Assembly (NCBI GenBank): GCA_019186945.1
Contig: JABAQJ010000002.1
Coordinates: forward strand, 85,897 to 149,896
Reading direction: 5' to 3'
DNA length: 64,000 nt
DNA from: Gemmatimonadaceae bacterium
GTDB lineage: Bacteria; Gemmatimonadota; Gemmatimonadetes; Gemmatimonadales; Gemmatimonadaceae
The position numbers were made by a program, and so were the translations under genes. The notes beneath the pieces were generated by a model, which had not been told where the DNA came from, did not search any database, and worked only from the letters and a program-made list of their open reading frames with translations. Below are positions 56,260 through 64,000 of this stretch, in pieces (positions within the stretch are counted from its first letter, which is position 1; every line of letters begins with the position of its first letter).

Positions 56260-58029
56260 ATGGAGTGGCTGCAACGAGTGGTCCCCGCTATCGGCAGCCT
56301 GCGTGGCTACCGCTTCGAGGATGCTCGTGCGGACCTGGTGGCTGGACTTACGGTTGCTGCTGTCGCCGTGCCACAGGCGATGGCGTACGCGCTCGTGGCC
56401 GGTCTCCCCGTCGAGTACGGTCTGTACACCGCGATCGTCATGACGGCGGTGGGCGCGCTGTTCGATTCGTCCCGCCAGCTCATCAATGGACCAACCAACG
56501 CCATTTCGATCGCGCTCCTGACGGTGATCGCCGCCGTGGCGCCCGAGCAGAAGATCCAGGCGGCAATCGCACTGGCCTTCCTCGTCGGCGCCATCCAGCT
56601 CGGCATCACGCTTTTCAGGATCGGCGACCTGACGCGCTATATCTCGCACTCGGTTATTCTCGGTTTCACGTTAGGTGCAGGGAGCCTGCTCGTGCTGGAC
56701 CAGGTGAAGAACCTGCTCGGTATGCGTTCAGTCGGCGACGCGCATACGAACTTCGTCGTGCGTTTTGTCCGGTCATTGGTCGAGGGAGGCGGCATTCACG
56801 GTGAGACCGCTGCGATCGGGTTGGGCACTATAGCCCTGGTGTTGTCGATTCGCTGGATCAAGAAGCGAGCCGGATGGCGTCTGCTCCCGGACCTCCTCAT
56901 TGTCGTGATCGTGATGAGTGGAGTGGTTGCGGCATTCGACCTGGAGGCGCAGGGAGTTCGAGTCGTTGGGGCCATCCCGGCAAAGTTGCCTGCCTTCGCG
57001 CCGCCGACACTCAGCATCGAAATCGCACGCGAATTCTCGACTGGCGCGCTGGCAATCGCGGTGTTGGGCCTCCTCGAAGCGGTCTCGATGGCCAAGGCGA
57101 TCGCGGCCCAGACGAAACAGAAACTCGACATGAACCAGCAGTGCCTGTCGGAAGCTGTGGCGAACATCGCGGGGTCGTTCTTCCAGTGCTTTCCCGGTTC
57201 GGGATCGCTGACACGCTCGGCGATCAACCAGCAGGCCGGCGCATCGACGCAGTGGTCGGGCGTGTGGTCCGCGGCCGCTGTCGCCCTCATCATGATCGTC
57301 TTTGCGCCATTTGCCCGCTTCATTCCGAGAGCCGCCCTGGCCGGAATCCTGATGGTCTCAGCCTACAAGATGGTGGACTGGCGCGGCCTGGCGTATCACT
57401 GGCGTGCAACTCGCTTCGATGCCGCCATCATCGCCGCAACGGCGATCTCCGCCGTGGCAATCTCCGTCGAGTTCTGCGTCCTGATTGGCGTATTCATGTC
57501 GTCCATGCTGACGGTCCCTCGGGCCGGCCGCATGCTCCTCACCGAATTCGTGATCACCGACGACGGAGAAGTCCACGAGCGTCTGCCCGACGACGAGCGG
57601 TGCGACCGCATCCTCATCTTCGGCCTCGAAGGAGAGCTGTTCTTTGGCGCCGCCGCCGAGCTCGAAGATCACTTCGTGGAGGTCCGCAGGGCCATCACCA
57701 ACCGCACGGAGTTCGTGCTGCTGCGCGTCAAGCGAACGCGAAACCCCGATGCGGTGGGCATGACGATCATCGGCAGCAACATCGAGCGACTCGAAGCGCT
57801 CGGCGTGAAGGTACTTCTCTGCGGCGTCAAGCCCGAATTCCAGCAGAAACTGGTGCGGACAGGTCTGGACGAACGCTTGCGCGGCCAGGTCTTTCTCGAA
57901 CAACCAGTCCGGCAAACCTCGACGTTGCACGCGATCCGATACGCGTACGAGCACCTGTCCAATCCGTGCGATCGCTGCCCGCGTCGCGACGTCTCGAAGC
58001 GCGACCAGCCCCTGTATTACGTGGTGTAG
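56260..58029 (+). CDS. SulP-family anion transporter with STAS domain
   Basis: 589 residues. The first about 430 residues form the SLC26/SulP membrane core (DARADLVAGLTVAAVAVPQAMAYALVAGLPVEYGLY, cut here by helices; then LINGPTNAISIALL, FFQCFPGSGSLTRSAINQQAGA). A cytoplasmic STAS domain (about 450-560: CDRILIFGLEGELFFGAAAEL, and VKVLLCGVKPEFQQKL) follows. A short tail has a CDRCPRRD Cys pair. The family moves sulfate, bicarbonate or other anions; the substrate is not readable. ATG 56260 follows AGAGG. It has one CGTTAGG word in FTLGAGS. Confidence 0.92.
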   Translation: MEWLQRVVPAIGSLRGYRFEDARADLVAGLTVAAVAVPQAMAYALVAGLPVEYGLYTAIVMTAVGALFDSSRQLINGPTNAISIALLTVIAAVAPEQKIQAAIALAFLVGAIQLGITLFRIGDLTRYISHSVILGFTLGAGSLLVLDQVKNLLGMRSVGDAHTNFVVRFVRSLVEGGGIHGETAAIGLGTIALVLSIRWIKKRAGWRLLPDLLIVVIVMSGVVAAFDLEAQGVRVVGAIPAKLPAFAPPTLSIEIAREFSTGALAIAVLGLLEAVSMAKAIAAQTKQKLDMNQQCLSEAVANIAGSFFQCFPGSGSLTRSAINQQAGASTQWSGVWSAAAVALIMIVFAPFARFIPRAALAGILMVSAYKMVDWRGLAYHWRATRFDAAIIAATAISAVAISVEFCVLIGVFMSSMLTVPRAGRMLLTEFVITDDGEVHERLPDDERCDRILIFGLEGELFFGAAAELEDHFVEVRRAITNRTEFVLLRVKRTRNPDAVGMTIIGSNIERLEALGVKVLLCGVKPEFQQKLVRTGLDERLRGQVFLEQPVRQTSTLHAIRYAYEHLSNPCDRCPRRDVSKRDQPLYYVV

Positions 58030-58210
58030 GACGTCTCGCTGGTCTTCCGGCGATCGCAGGAGACCGCGTCGCCAAGGCATGCCGGCGGGCAGCGGTGAAC
58101 GCCAGGCGCCGTTATCGTATCATTCCACGAGTGCCGCCCGCGCGACACCAGGCAACCGAGCATGTGTGCACGCGAATGCGGCGTTTCCTCCCCCCACCAC
58201 CTGAACTCCC

Positions 58211-58675
58211 ATGACCCGAACCGGGCAGATCCTCCACGCATTTGCGTTCGTCGCTTTGGCAGGTTGCGCAGGATCGCGACCTCCCGAAACATCTTCGAGC
58301 GAATCCGTCGACCCGCGCACCGCTGTGGCGCTGCCGGCCGACGCGCAACAGGCTGTCCTCGAGGAGATGCGGAATCTCCTCACCGCAATCGGCGGTGCGC
58401 TCGATGGCGCGGCGAAGAACGACAGCGCGGCCATCCTCGCGGCACTGGCGCCAGCCGGGAGCGCCGCGGCCGCCGACCCGGAATTGGAGGCGCTCCTTCC
58501 CGATCCATGGAAGAAACTGGCCGAGCAGACGCACGGCGGCTTCGACAGCCTCTCGGCGGCAGTGCGGCGTGGAGCGACAGGCGCAGCGCTGAAGGACACC
58601 GTCATGGTCGGTCTGGCACGAGTTACTTCCTACTGCACCTCCTGCCATGAGACCTTCCGCCTGACGGTGCGCTGA
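58211..58675 (+). CDS. Small c-type haem lipoprotein (cytochrome c-prime-like)
   Basis: 154 residues with a clean lipobox (FVALAGC, Cys19). The mature part is helical (QQAVLEEMRNLLTAIGGALDGAAKNDS, DPWKKLAEQTHGGFDSLSAAV). A C-terminal CTSCH motif (Cys142-His146) is the covalent haem site, at the end of the last helix. A four-helix cytochrome c-prime-like fold fits the length and the C-terminal haem site. Electron transfer or gas binding in the periplasm is likely. The two TCTGACCC repeats start right at its stop codon. Confidence 0.8.
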   Translation: MTRTGQILHAFAFVALAGCAGSRPPETSSSESVDPRTAVALPADAQQAVLEEMRNLLTAIGGALDGAAKNDSAAILAALAPAGSAAAADPELEALLPDPWKKLAEQTHGGFDSLSAAVRRGATGAALKDTVMVGLARVTSYCTSCHETFRLTVR

Positions 58676-58726
58676 ATTCCACTCTGACCCTAATTCAGCC
58701 ACTGCAATTCCACTCTGACCCCAATT
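58675..58726. repeat. Tandem 21-base direct repeat with TCTGACCCC core
   Basis: Two copies of a 21-base unit, ATTCCACTCTGACCC plus T-rich/A-rich flanks, lie at 58675-58695 and 58706-58726, 31 bases apart and differing at one position. A related unit with TCTGACCCC lies at 50757-50776. Such short units recur in many bacterial genomes and I recall them near REP-associated or IS-related genes, but none is visible here. Confidence 0.75.
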
Positions 58727-58730
58727 GCTC

Positions 58731-61700
58731 TCAGTCGCCGAACGCGGGTTCGCCCACGCTGCTATCTCCGTGGGTTTTCGTGGGCAGCGCGCTCTTCCCG
58801 CGAATCCGTTCCGTCAGATCGTCCAGCAGAGTGTACACCGCCGGCACGACGAACAGCGTGAGCAGCGTCGACGTGATCAGTCCGCCAATTACCGCATGCG
58901 CCATCGGACTCCGTTGCTCCGCCCCCTCGCCCAGCGCAAACGCCAGCGGCAGCATCCCGAAGATCATAGCGCATGTGGTCATGATGATCGGCCGCAACCG
59001 CACCCGCGCCGAATTCAGGATCGCCGACGTACGGTCCACGCCTTTCTCGCGCTGCTGGTTGATGAAATCGATCAGCAGGATCCCGTTCTTGGTGACGAGC
59101 CCCATCAGCATGATGACGCCGATCATCGACATGATGTTGAGCGTCCCGCGCGTTACCAGCAGGCCTAACGCCACACCGAGCAGCGACAGCGGCAACGCCA
59201 GCATGATCGCCAACGGCTGGAAAAAGGAACCGAAGAGCGACGCAAGGATCAGATAGATGAACACCACCGCGAGGATCAACGCCTGCAGCACGTAGCCCTT
59301 CGTCTCGTTCAGATTCTGCACGTCACCGCCGAAAATCGTCCGATATCCGGGCGGCAGCCCGATCCGCGAGATCGAATCCTCAGCCTGCCTGGCAACCTCA
59401 CCCATTGCTGCCCCAGGGAGGACGCCCGCCGACAGCGACACCTGGCGTTCCAGCGACCGGCGCTCGATCTGCTGCGGTCCCACACCGGACGTGATTCGCG
59501 CCACCTGGGCCAACGGCACCAGCGCGGGCATGCCGCTGGTGGCATCGATGTTCTGGCTCTGAACCGGAATGCGGGCCACGTCCTCCGGCGAGACACGTAC
59601 GGATTCCGGGTACTGTACCATCACGTCATGGGAGTAGCCATTCGGATCCTCCCAGCGGGTCGCTCGCTGCCCCTGGAACAACGGCTGCAGCGTCGAGGCA
59701 ATGGAACCGATACCAAGTCCGGCTGCCCAGGCCTGTTGTCGATCCACGGCGACGTTCAGCTGCGGGATGTTTCCCGTCTCGCTCGACTGTGGCTCGGCAA
59801 TTCCGGGGATATTCCGGATAGCGTTGAGTACCTGCTCAGCGGCAACCTTCAGTCGCGTTGGCTCCGGCCCCTGCACGAATATCTGAATTGGTTGCCGCAT
59901 CCCGCCGAATATGCTCGGCGTGCCGGTGATGGCGGCGAACACACCGGGGAAGCTCATCAGCTGCGCCCGCAGACTGGTCTGGATCTCGGTCTGTGAACGC
60001 GTGCGTTCCTTGCGAGGCTTGAGCCTCGTATACACCGTGGCGGTGTTCGGCGAACCGCGGAAACCGCCCCCCACGTTCACATAGGTGAACTCCACACCCG
60101 GCTGCGCGCGCAGGAAGGCCGCTATCTCCTGCGCCTTTGACACGGTGTACTCGAGACGCGATCCCGGCGGTACGCGAATCGATGTGTTGAACTCGCCACC
60201 GTCGTAGTCGGGAAGCCATGTAAAGCCAAGCAGCGGGAACAACGCGAACGCAACGACCACAGAGGCCGTGGCGCCACCCAGTACCCACCACCGGTGCTTG
60301 AGCGATACTGCCAACCACCGCTTGTAGCGATCCGCCGTGCGCTCGAACGCGTCGTCGAACGCGAACGCCAGACGCCGAATTGGATTCCGTGTCTTCGCGC
60401 GGGTTGCGGCGTGACCGCCGTGCTCGACCTCCGGATCCGGCCATACCGACGACAGCATCGGGTCGAGCGTGAACGACACGAACAGCGACACGCCCACGGC
60501 GAACGCCACCGTCACGCCGAACTGATAGAAGATCTTCCCGATCTGGCCGCCCATGAAAGCCACCGGGATGAACACGGCGATGACGGCCAGCGACGTCGAC
60601 ACGACTGCCAGCCCGATTTCGCTCGTTCCCTCCTTGGCGGCCGTATAGTGGTCCTTCCCCATCTCCAGATGCCGGACGATGTTCTCGCGCACCACGATCG
60701 CGTCGTCTATCAGCAGGCCAATCGCCAGCGATAACGCCAGCAGCGTCATGGTGTTGACGGTAAAGTCCAGCATCCACATGGCGAAAAACGCGGAGATCAC
60801 CGAGATCGGCAGTGTGAGCCCCGTGATCACCGTCGAGCGCCACGAGTTCAGGAACAGATAAATGATGGCGATCGTGAGGACGGCGCCCAGAAGGATTGTC
60901 GTCTCGACGTCGTCCAGCGAAGCACGGATGTGCTGCGAGTCGTTGCGAATGATCTTGAGTTGCACGTCAGACGGGATCGTTCCTCCCAATTCCTCGACGA
61001 CTGTCATCACCTTGTCTGCCACTTCGACGGTGTTGGTGCCCGAGATCTTCTGGATCTCCACGGAGATCGAACGCGTCGTGTCGATGAATGCCGCCGACCG
61101 CGCCTCCGCCGTCCCGTCCACGACGGTGCCGATATCGCGCACGCGGATCGCGGTACCGTTGCGCGTGGCGACGACGACGTCCTTGAACGCCATCGGGTCA
61201 ACGATGCGGCCCGTGACGCGCACGAACTTTTCAACGTCGCCCCGATACACGCGGCCAGCGGGCACGTCCTGGTTCTCACGCGCCAGGGCCTGCGAGACCT
61301 GCGCCGGCGTCACGCCATACGCCTGCATCGCCTCCGGCTGGAGGAGGACGCGGATCTGCCGCGGCCGGCCGCCGATCACGTTCACGCCGCCAACGCCGGG
61401 GATCGACTCTATCCGCGGCGCTATCGTCTGCTCGGCGAGGTCGGTCAGATCCCGGAGCGAACGCTCGCTGCTGTAGACAGCGAAGCTCAGGATTGGCCTG
61501 TCGTTCGGATCGAAACGCGTCACGACCGGATCGTCCATGTCCGGCGGGAGCGACCGCCGCAGTCGTGCGACCTTCGAGATCGCCTCCTGTTGCGCTTCGG
61601 CGGGGTTCACACCCAGCTGCAACATCACACGTACCGACGACGATCCTTCGTACGACGTCGACACCAGCTCGCGAATCCCCTGCACCGTATTCAGCGACTC

Positions 61701-61904
61701 CTCGATCGGGCGCGATACGTCGCGTTCCATGACCTCCGGTGAAGCGCCCGGATAGGTCGATGTGACGATGACGACAGGATACGTCACGTCCGGATACTCG
61801 TCGATCGCCAGGCGACCGTAGGACACTATGCCGAAGACGAGCAGAGCCACCATCATCATGGTGGCAAAGACCGGACGTCGGATCGAGATATCGGAGAGAA
61901 ACAT
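58731..61904 (-). CDS. RND-family multidrug efflux pump, inner-membrane subunit (AcrB-like)
   Basis: A 1,057-residue HAE1-type RND transporter. The N-terminal helix (LSDISIRRPVFATMMMVALLVFG), PGASPEVMERDVSRPIEESLN, the TM4 proton-relay region LALSLAIGLLIDDAIVVRENIVRHLE (Asp pair), and GSFFQPLAIMLALPLSLLGVALGL with GIVTKNG-like VMLMGLVTKNGILLIDF are all present. It works as a trimer and uses the proton gradient to push drugs or lipids out. ATG 61904 follows AAGGTGAG. It lies 43 bases after the membrane-fusion gene; the operon order is TolC, MFP, RND. Confidence 0.96.
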   Translation of the reverse strand: MFLSDISIRRPVFATMMMVALLVFGIVSYGRLAIDEYPDVTYPVVIVTSTYPGASPEVMERDVSRPIEESLNTVQGIRELVSTSYEGSSSVRVMLQLGVNPAEAQQEAISKVARLRRSLPPDMDDPVVTRFDPNDRPILSFAVYSSERSLRDLTDLAEQTIAPRIESIPGVGGVNVIGGRPRQIRVLLQPEAMQAYGVTPAQVSQALARENQDVPAGRVYRGDVEKFVRVTGRIVDPMAFKDVVVATRNGTAIRVRDIGTVVDGTAEARSAAFIDTTRSISVEIQKISGTNTVEVADKVMTVVEELGGTIPSDVQLKIIRNDSQHIRASLDDVETTILLGAVLTIAIIYLFLNSWRSTVITGLTLPISVISAFFAMWMLDFTVNTMTLLALSLAIGLLIDDAIVVRENIVRHLEMGKDHYTAAKEGTSEIGLAVVSTSLAVIAVFIPVAFMGGQIGKIFYQFGVTVAFAVGVSLFVSFTLDPMLSSVWPDPEVEHGGHAATRAKTRNPIRRLAFAFDDAFERTADRYKRWLAVSLKHRWWVLGGATASVVVAFALFPLLGFTWLPDYDGGEFNTSIRVPPGSRLEYTVSKAQEIAAFLRAQPGVEFTYVNVGGGFRGSPNTATVYTRLKPRKERTRSQTEIQTSLRAQLMSFPGVFAAITGTPSIFGGMRQPIQIFVQGPEPTRLKVAAEQVLNAIRNIPGIAEPQSSETGNIPQLNVAVDRQQAWAAGLGIGSIASTLQPLFQGQRATRWEDPNGYSHDVMVQYPESVRVSPEDVARIPVQSQNIDATSGMPALVPLAQVARITSGVGPQQIERRSLERQVSLSAGVLPGAAMGEVARQAEDSISRIGLPPGYRTIFGGDVQNLNETKGYVLQALILAVVFIYLILASLFGSFFQPLAIMLALPLSLLGVALGLLVTRGTLNIMSMIGVIMLMGLVTKNGILLIDFINQQREKGVDRTSAILNSARVRLRPIIMTTCAMIFGMLPLAFALGEGAEQRSPMAHAVIGGLITSTLLTLFVVPAVYTLLDDLTERIRGKSALPTKTHGDSSVGEPAFGD

Positions 61905-61947
61905 GGGCTCACCTTCGCGAGGCGCCGGAGCGCGTCGCGGACTGGGT

Positions 61948-63249
61948 CTACTTTCCGCTGTCCGAACGTGCCGGGCCGGCCGGCGTGCGCCCGCTGCGCA
62001 CTGTGTCCGTCTGGCCACCGGTGCGGCCCGCTCCCGCCGTTGGAGCTGTTCCAGCCGGTGACACGTCGCGCCCCGCCCGCGAAGACTCGCCCGAGACGAT
62101 CGTCACCCTGGTACCGTTCCCCACTGCAGTAATATTGCCACCGATCACCTTGTCCCCCGGGGCCAGACCCTCCAGGATCTGCGACACGCCGGCCAACTCG
62201 TCGACGATTCCGAGCGTAACCGTGCGGCGTTCCACGGCACCGTTTACGATCGCATACACGAACGCCTGCGGGTCGCCCGGGTTCTGTCTGACGGCGCTAC
62301 TGATGAGAAGCGTCGCATCGGGGACAACCTTGCCGATGACCCGGCCGGTGGCGAATGCGTTGGCGCGGATTTCTCCCTTGACGTTCGGCACTTCGACGTA
62401 GAAGGTGAGCGCGCGGCTGGCGGGATTGATCGCCGGATTCACCCTGGCAACACGGCCCGTGAAATCGCGTCCATCCGAGACGAACCGCACCGCCTGATTC
62501 GCGGCGATGTCGCCGGCGTTGCGCGCCGGCACGGTTGCTTCCAGTTCCAGCACGTTGCTGCGTACCACAGTAAACAGCGCGGCTCCTCGCGAGACGTGCT
62601 CGCCGGGATCGGCCGACCGGAGCGATACCACACCGGATGTCGGAGCGAGTACGCGAGTATCCGCCAGCGTCTGGCTCATCCCTTTGAGCCGCGAGTCGGC
62701 CGCGGCCATGCGTGCCTTGGCGGCCACCAGTGCCGCCTGCGACGTCCGGAGGTCGCGCTCAGGAATCGCTCCTGCCTTGAACAGATCGGCCGACTGATCG
62801 GCGTTCCATTGGGCATTGGCCAGGTCGGACCTGGCCGATTCCACATCGGCAACGGCCGACTCGTGATCGCCCTGCACAGTTGCATCGTCGAACCGTGCCA
62901 ACACCTGGCCCGCAGATACCGACGTGCCGGCACGCACAGCCACACTGACGAGATTCCCCTCCATGCGTGCGCGTACAACGATTTCCTCGATCGGCGTCAG
63001 GTTGCCCTGGATCCCAAGTGAGGACTCGATCGTCCCCTTCCTCACATCGATCACGTCCGCCGCACCGAGGACGACGGGCAGGTTGCGTCGATCCATGGCG
63101 CCAGGCGAACCGGCAGCACCGCCCTTCGACTGACTGCCCCCCTTGGCGGCTGGGTCTCCCTTGCCGTTCGGGTTGGCGGAACCGCTCTTGCCACCGCAGG
63201 CAGCGGCGGCAAGGAGCGCAACGATCGGCAGATATCGCTTCAGGTGCAC
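61948..63249 (-). CDS. RND efflux periplasmic adaptor (membrane-fusion protein, lipoprotein)
   Basis: A 433-residue lipoprotein: MHLKRYLPIVALLAAAACGG gives a lipobox Cys. A Gly/Ser/Lys-rich linker precedes the adaptor core: a lipoyl half (VVRARMEGNLVSVAVRAGTSVSAGQVLARFDD), a coiled-coil hairpin (about 135-200, ALVAAKARMAAADSRLKGM), the second lipoyl half (TRVLAPTSGVVSLRSADPGEHV) and beta-barrel/MP domains. It links the RND pump to the outer-membrane channel. The start is GTG. The Gly/Ala/Thr/Ser-rich tail after the core (from about 395) is unusual. The gene starts 8 bases after the TolC-like gene ends. Confidence 0.93.
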   Translation of the reverse strand: MHLKRYLPIVALLAAAACGGKSGSANPNGKGDPAAKGGSQSKGGAAGSPGAMDRRNLPVVLGAADVIDVRKGTIESSLGIQGNLTPIEEIVVRARMEGNLVSVAVRAGTSVSAGQVLARFDDATVQGDHESAVADVESARSDLANAQWNADQSADLFKAGAIPERDLRTSQAALVAAKARMAAADSRLKGMSQTLADTRVLAPTSGVVSLRSADPGEHVSRGAALFTVVRSNVLELEATVPARNAGDIAANQAVRFVSDGRDFTGRVARVNPAINPASRALTFYVEVPNVKGEIRANAFATGRVIGKVVPDATLLISSAVRQNPGDPQAFVYAIVNGAVERRTVTLGIVDELAGVSQILEGLAPGDKVIGGNITAVGNGTRVTIVSGESSRAGRDVSPAGTAPTAGAGRTGGQTDTVRSGRTPAGPARSDSGK

Positions 63250-63257
63250 GGGATGTC

Positions 63258-64000
63258 CTAACGAAGTGAAGGTCGCGTGGGAGCGAGCGGGATGTCCCGC
63301 CCGCCATTGCGCGCCAGTTCGGCCACGGCCACGAAGTAATCGACACCGGCGCGTGCGGCGTTAACCTGCGCGGTGAACAGCGCATCCTGCGCATCCGTCA
63401 CCTCCAACAAGGTGGACAGACCGCGGTCGAATCGCAGCGCGGCGATACCATACGCTTCCTGAGCCTCGGCGGCATTCTGGCGCTGCGCGTCGAAAGCTGT
63501 CTGCGCGCGATCGAACTCGGCGCGGGCCGCCGCCAGGTCCGTCGCTGCCTGCCGCCGCGCTTCGTTCAGTTGCAAGTCCGCGATCCGTGCCTGCGCCTGC
63601 GCCAGATCGACGCTGCCCTTCGTGCGCAAGCCGTCGAACAGATTCCATTGCACCTGCACGCCGAAAGACCGATCCGGGTACCATCCGTTGTTCTGGCACA
63701 CCTGGTTTGGCGGGGCGCCAACCGGGCAGTTCGCATGCGAGGATCGGCCCCAGACCGTGGGAAAACCGTTCACCTTGGGCAGGGCAGTGTACCCGACGGT
63801 GAAACTCGTGGTGACGGTCGGTAGAAAGTCCGCCATCGCGACGCGAATGCTCTGGCGCCGTGCGCCTGCCGTCAGCTCGGCGGCGCGGACCGCCGGGCGA
63901 ACCGACGAGTTCGAGGAGTCCGAGAGCACGCGCAGCGCTACCACCCGCAGCTGCGCCGTATCCAGCTCGCTCGTGAGCTGCAACGGCTGATCCACCGGAA
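63258..64000 (-). CDS. TolC-family outer-membrane efflux protein, C-terminal part
   Basis: The last about 247 codons of a TolC-like protein; its start lies outside the window. Visible: AELTAGARRQSIRVAMADFLPTVTTSFTVGYTALP, split over a beta segment, then VQVQWNLFDGLRTKGSVDLAQAQARIADLQLNEARR and the second helical repeat (FDRAQTAFDAQRQNAAEAQEAYGIAALRFDRGLSTLLEVTDAQDAL). The LFDGLRT/FDRGLSTLLEVTDAQ patterns are OEP signatures. It forms the trimeric exit duct for the RND pump. Two Cys in ANCPVGAPPNQVCQN might form a disulfide. The stop TAG lies in a CGTTAGG word. Confidence 0.93.
   Translation of the reverse strand, partial: PVDQPLQLTSELDTAQLRVVALRVLSDSSNSSVRPAVRAAELTAGARRQSIRVAMADFLPTVTTSFTVGYTALPKVNGFPTVWGRSSHANCPVGAPPNQVCQNNGWYPDRSFGVQVQWNLFDGLRTKGSVDLAQAQARIADLQLNEARRQAATDLAAARAEFDRAQTAFDAQRQNAAEAQEAYGIAALRFDRGLSTLLEVTDAQDALFTAQVNAARAGVDYFVAVAELARNGGRDIPLAPTRPSLR

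Overview
The window (about 64 kb, high GC, roughly 47 genes on both strands) looks like the chromosome of a free-living Gram-negative bacterium. Gemmatimonadota is my best guess. This rests on the family mix (a BNR/Asp-box protein above 1,000 residues, secreted S8/S9/M20/P1 peptidases, DUF2911, FecR-type signalling, RND efflux) together with housekeeping genes. It is an inference and no marker gene proves it. I see no phage, integrase, intact transposase, CRISPR array, tRNA or rRNA.

Layout. 1-11 kb (minus strand): a housekeeping block reading right to left as transaldolase, pyruvate kinase, a PhnP-like metallo-beta-lactamase protein, glucose-6-phosphate isomerase, class II aldolase, a YihY/BrkB membrane protein and threonine aldolase. 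It is followed by the SRP RNA gene with its hairpin terminator, then dnaX and ybaB; recR is expected just outside the window. The carbon genes are packed with 4-base overlaps or very short gaps. 11-17 kb: secreted lipoproteins and hydrolases, a fluoride channel with its DUF190 partner, and an M20 amidohydrolase. 17.8-19.1 kb: an unusual one-gene signalling protein joining a sigma-70 region 2-like domain to a membrane FecR anti-sigma module. 19-24 kb: an operon of P1 peptidase, sodium:solute symporter, SDR and small membrane protein, divergent from an M20 peptidase. 24-30 kb: a giant BNR-repeat protein and a subtilase lipoprotein with a small partner. 30-37 kb: a flavoprotein, a GH9 glycosidase, DUF4342, ketopantoate reductase, a beta-lactamase-fold hydrolase and MsrA. 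37-45 kb: DoxX, a hydrolase, a frameshifted PBP4-type dacB, a KAS III and a UPF0182 membrane protein. 45-51 kb: a ComEA-like HhH protein, a VirJ-like hydrolase, a NarL-type two-component pair and two tandem paralogous alpha/beta hydrolases. 51-58.7 kb: an S9 peptidase, an aldo/keto reductase, an unknown zinc-ribbon membrane protein, a SulP transporter and a c-type haem lipoprotein. 58.7-64 kb: a TolC/MFP/RND efflux operon, cut by the window edge.

Two signals stand out. (1) A 7-8 base word, CGTTAGG(C), occurs 23 times by hand count. Every copy is inside a gene or across a stop codon. It carries nearly all the TTA leucine codons I could find, and it is used in two reading frames plus the reverse orientation, so selection may act on the DNA word itself. 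(2) The sigma2-TM-FecR fusion at 17.8 kb appears to put a sigma-like domain and its membrane sensor in one polypeptide with no region 4. Starts were chosen from ribosome-binding sites, signal peptides and family N-termini. All coordinates and counts were worked out by eye.
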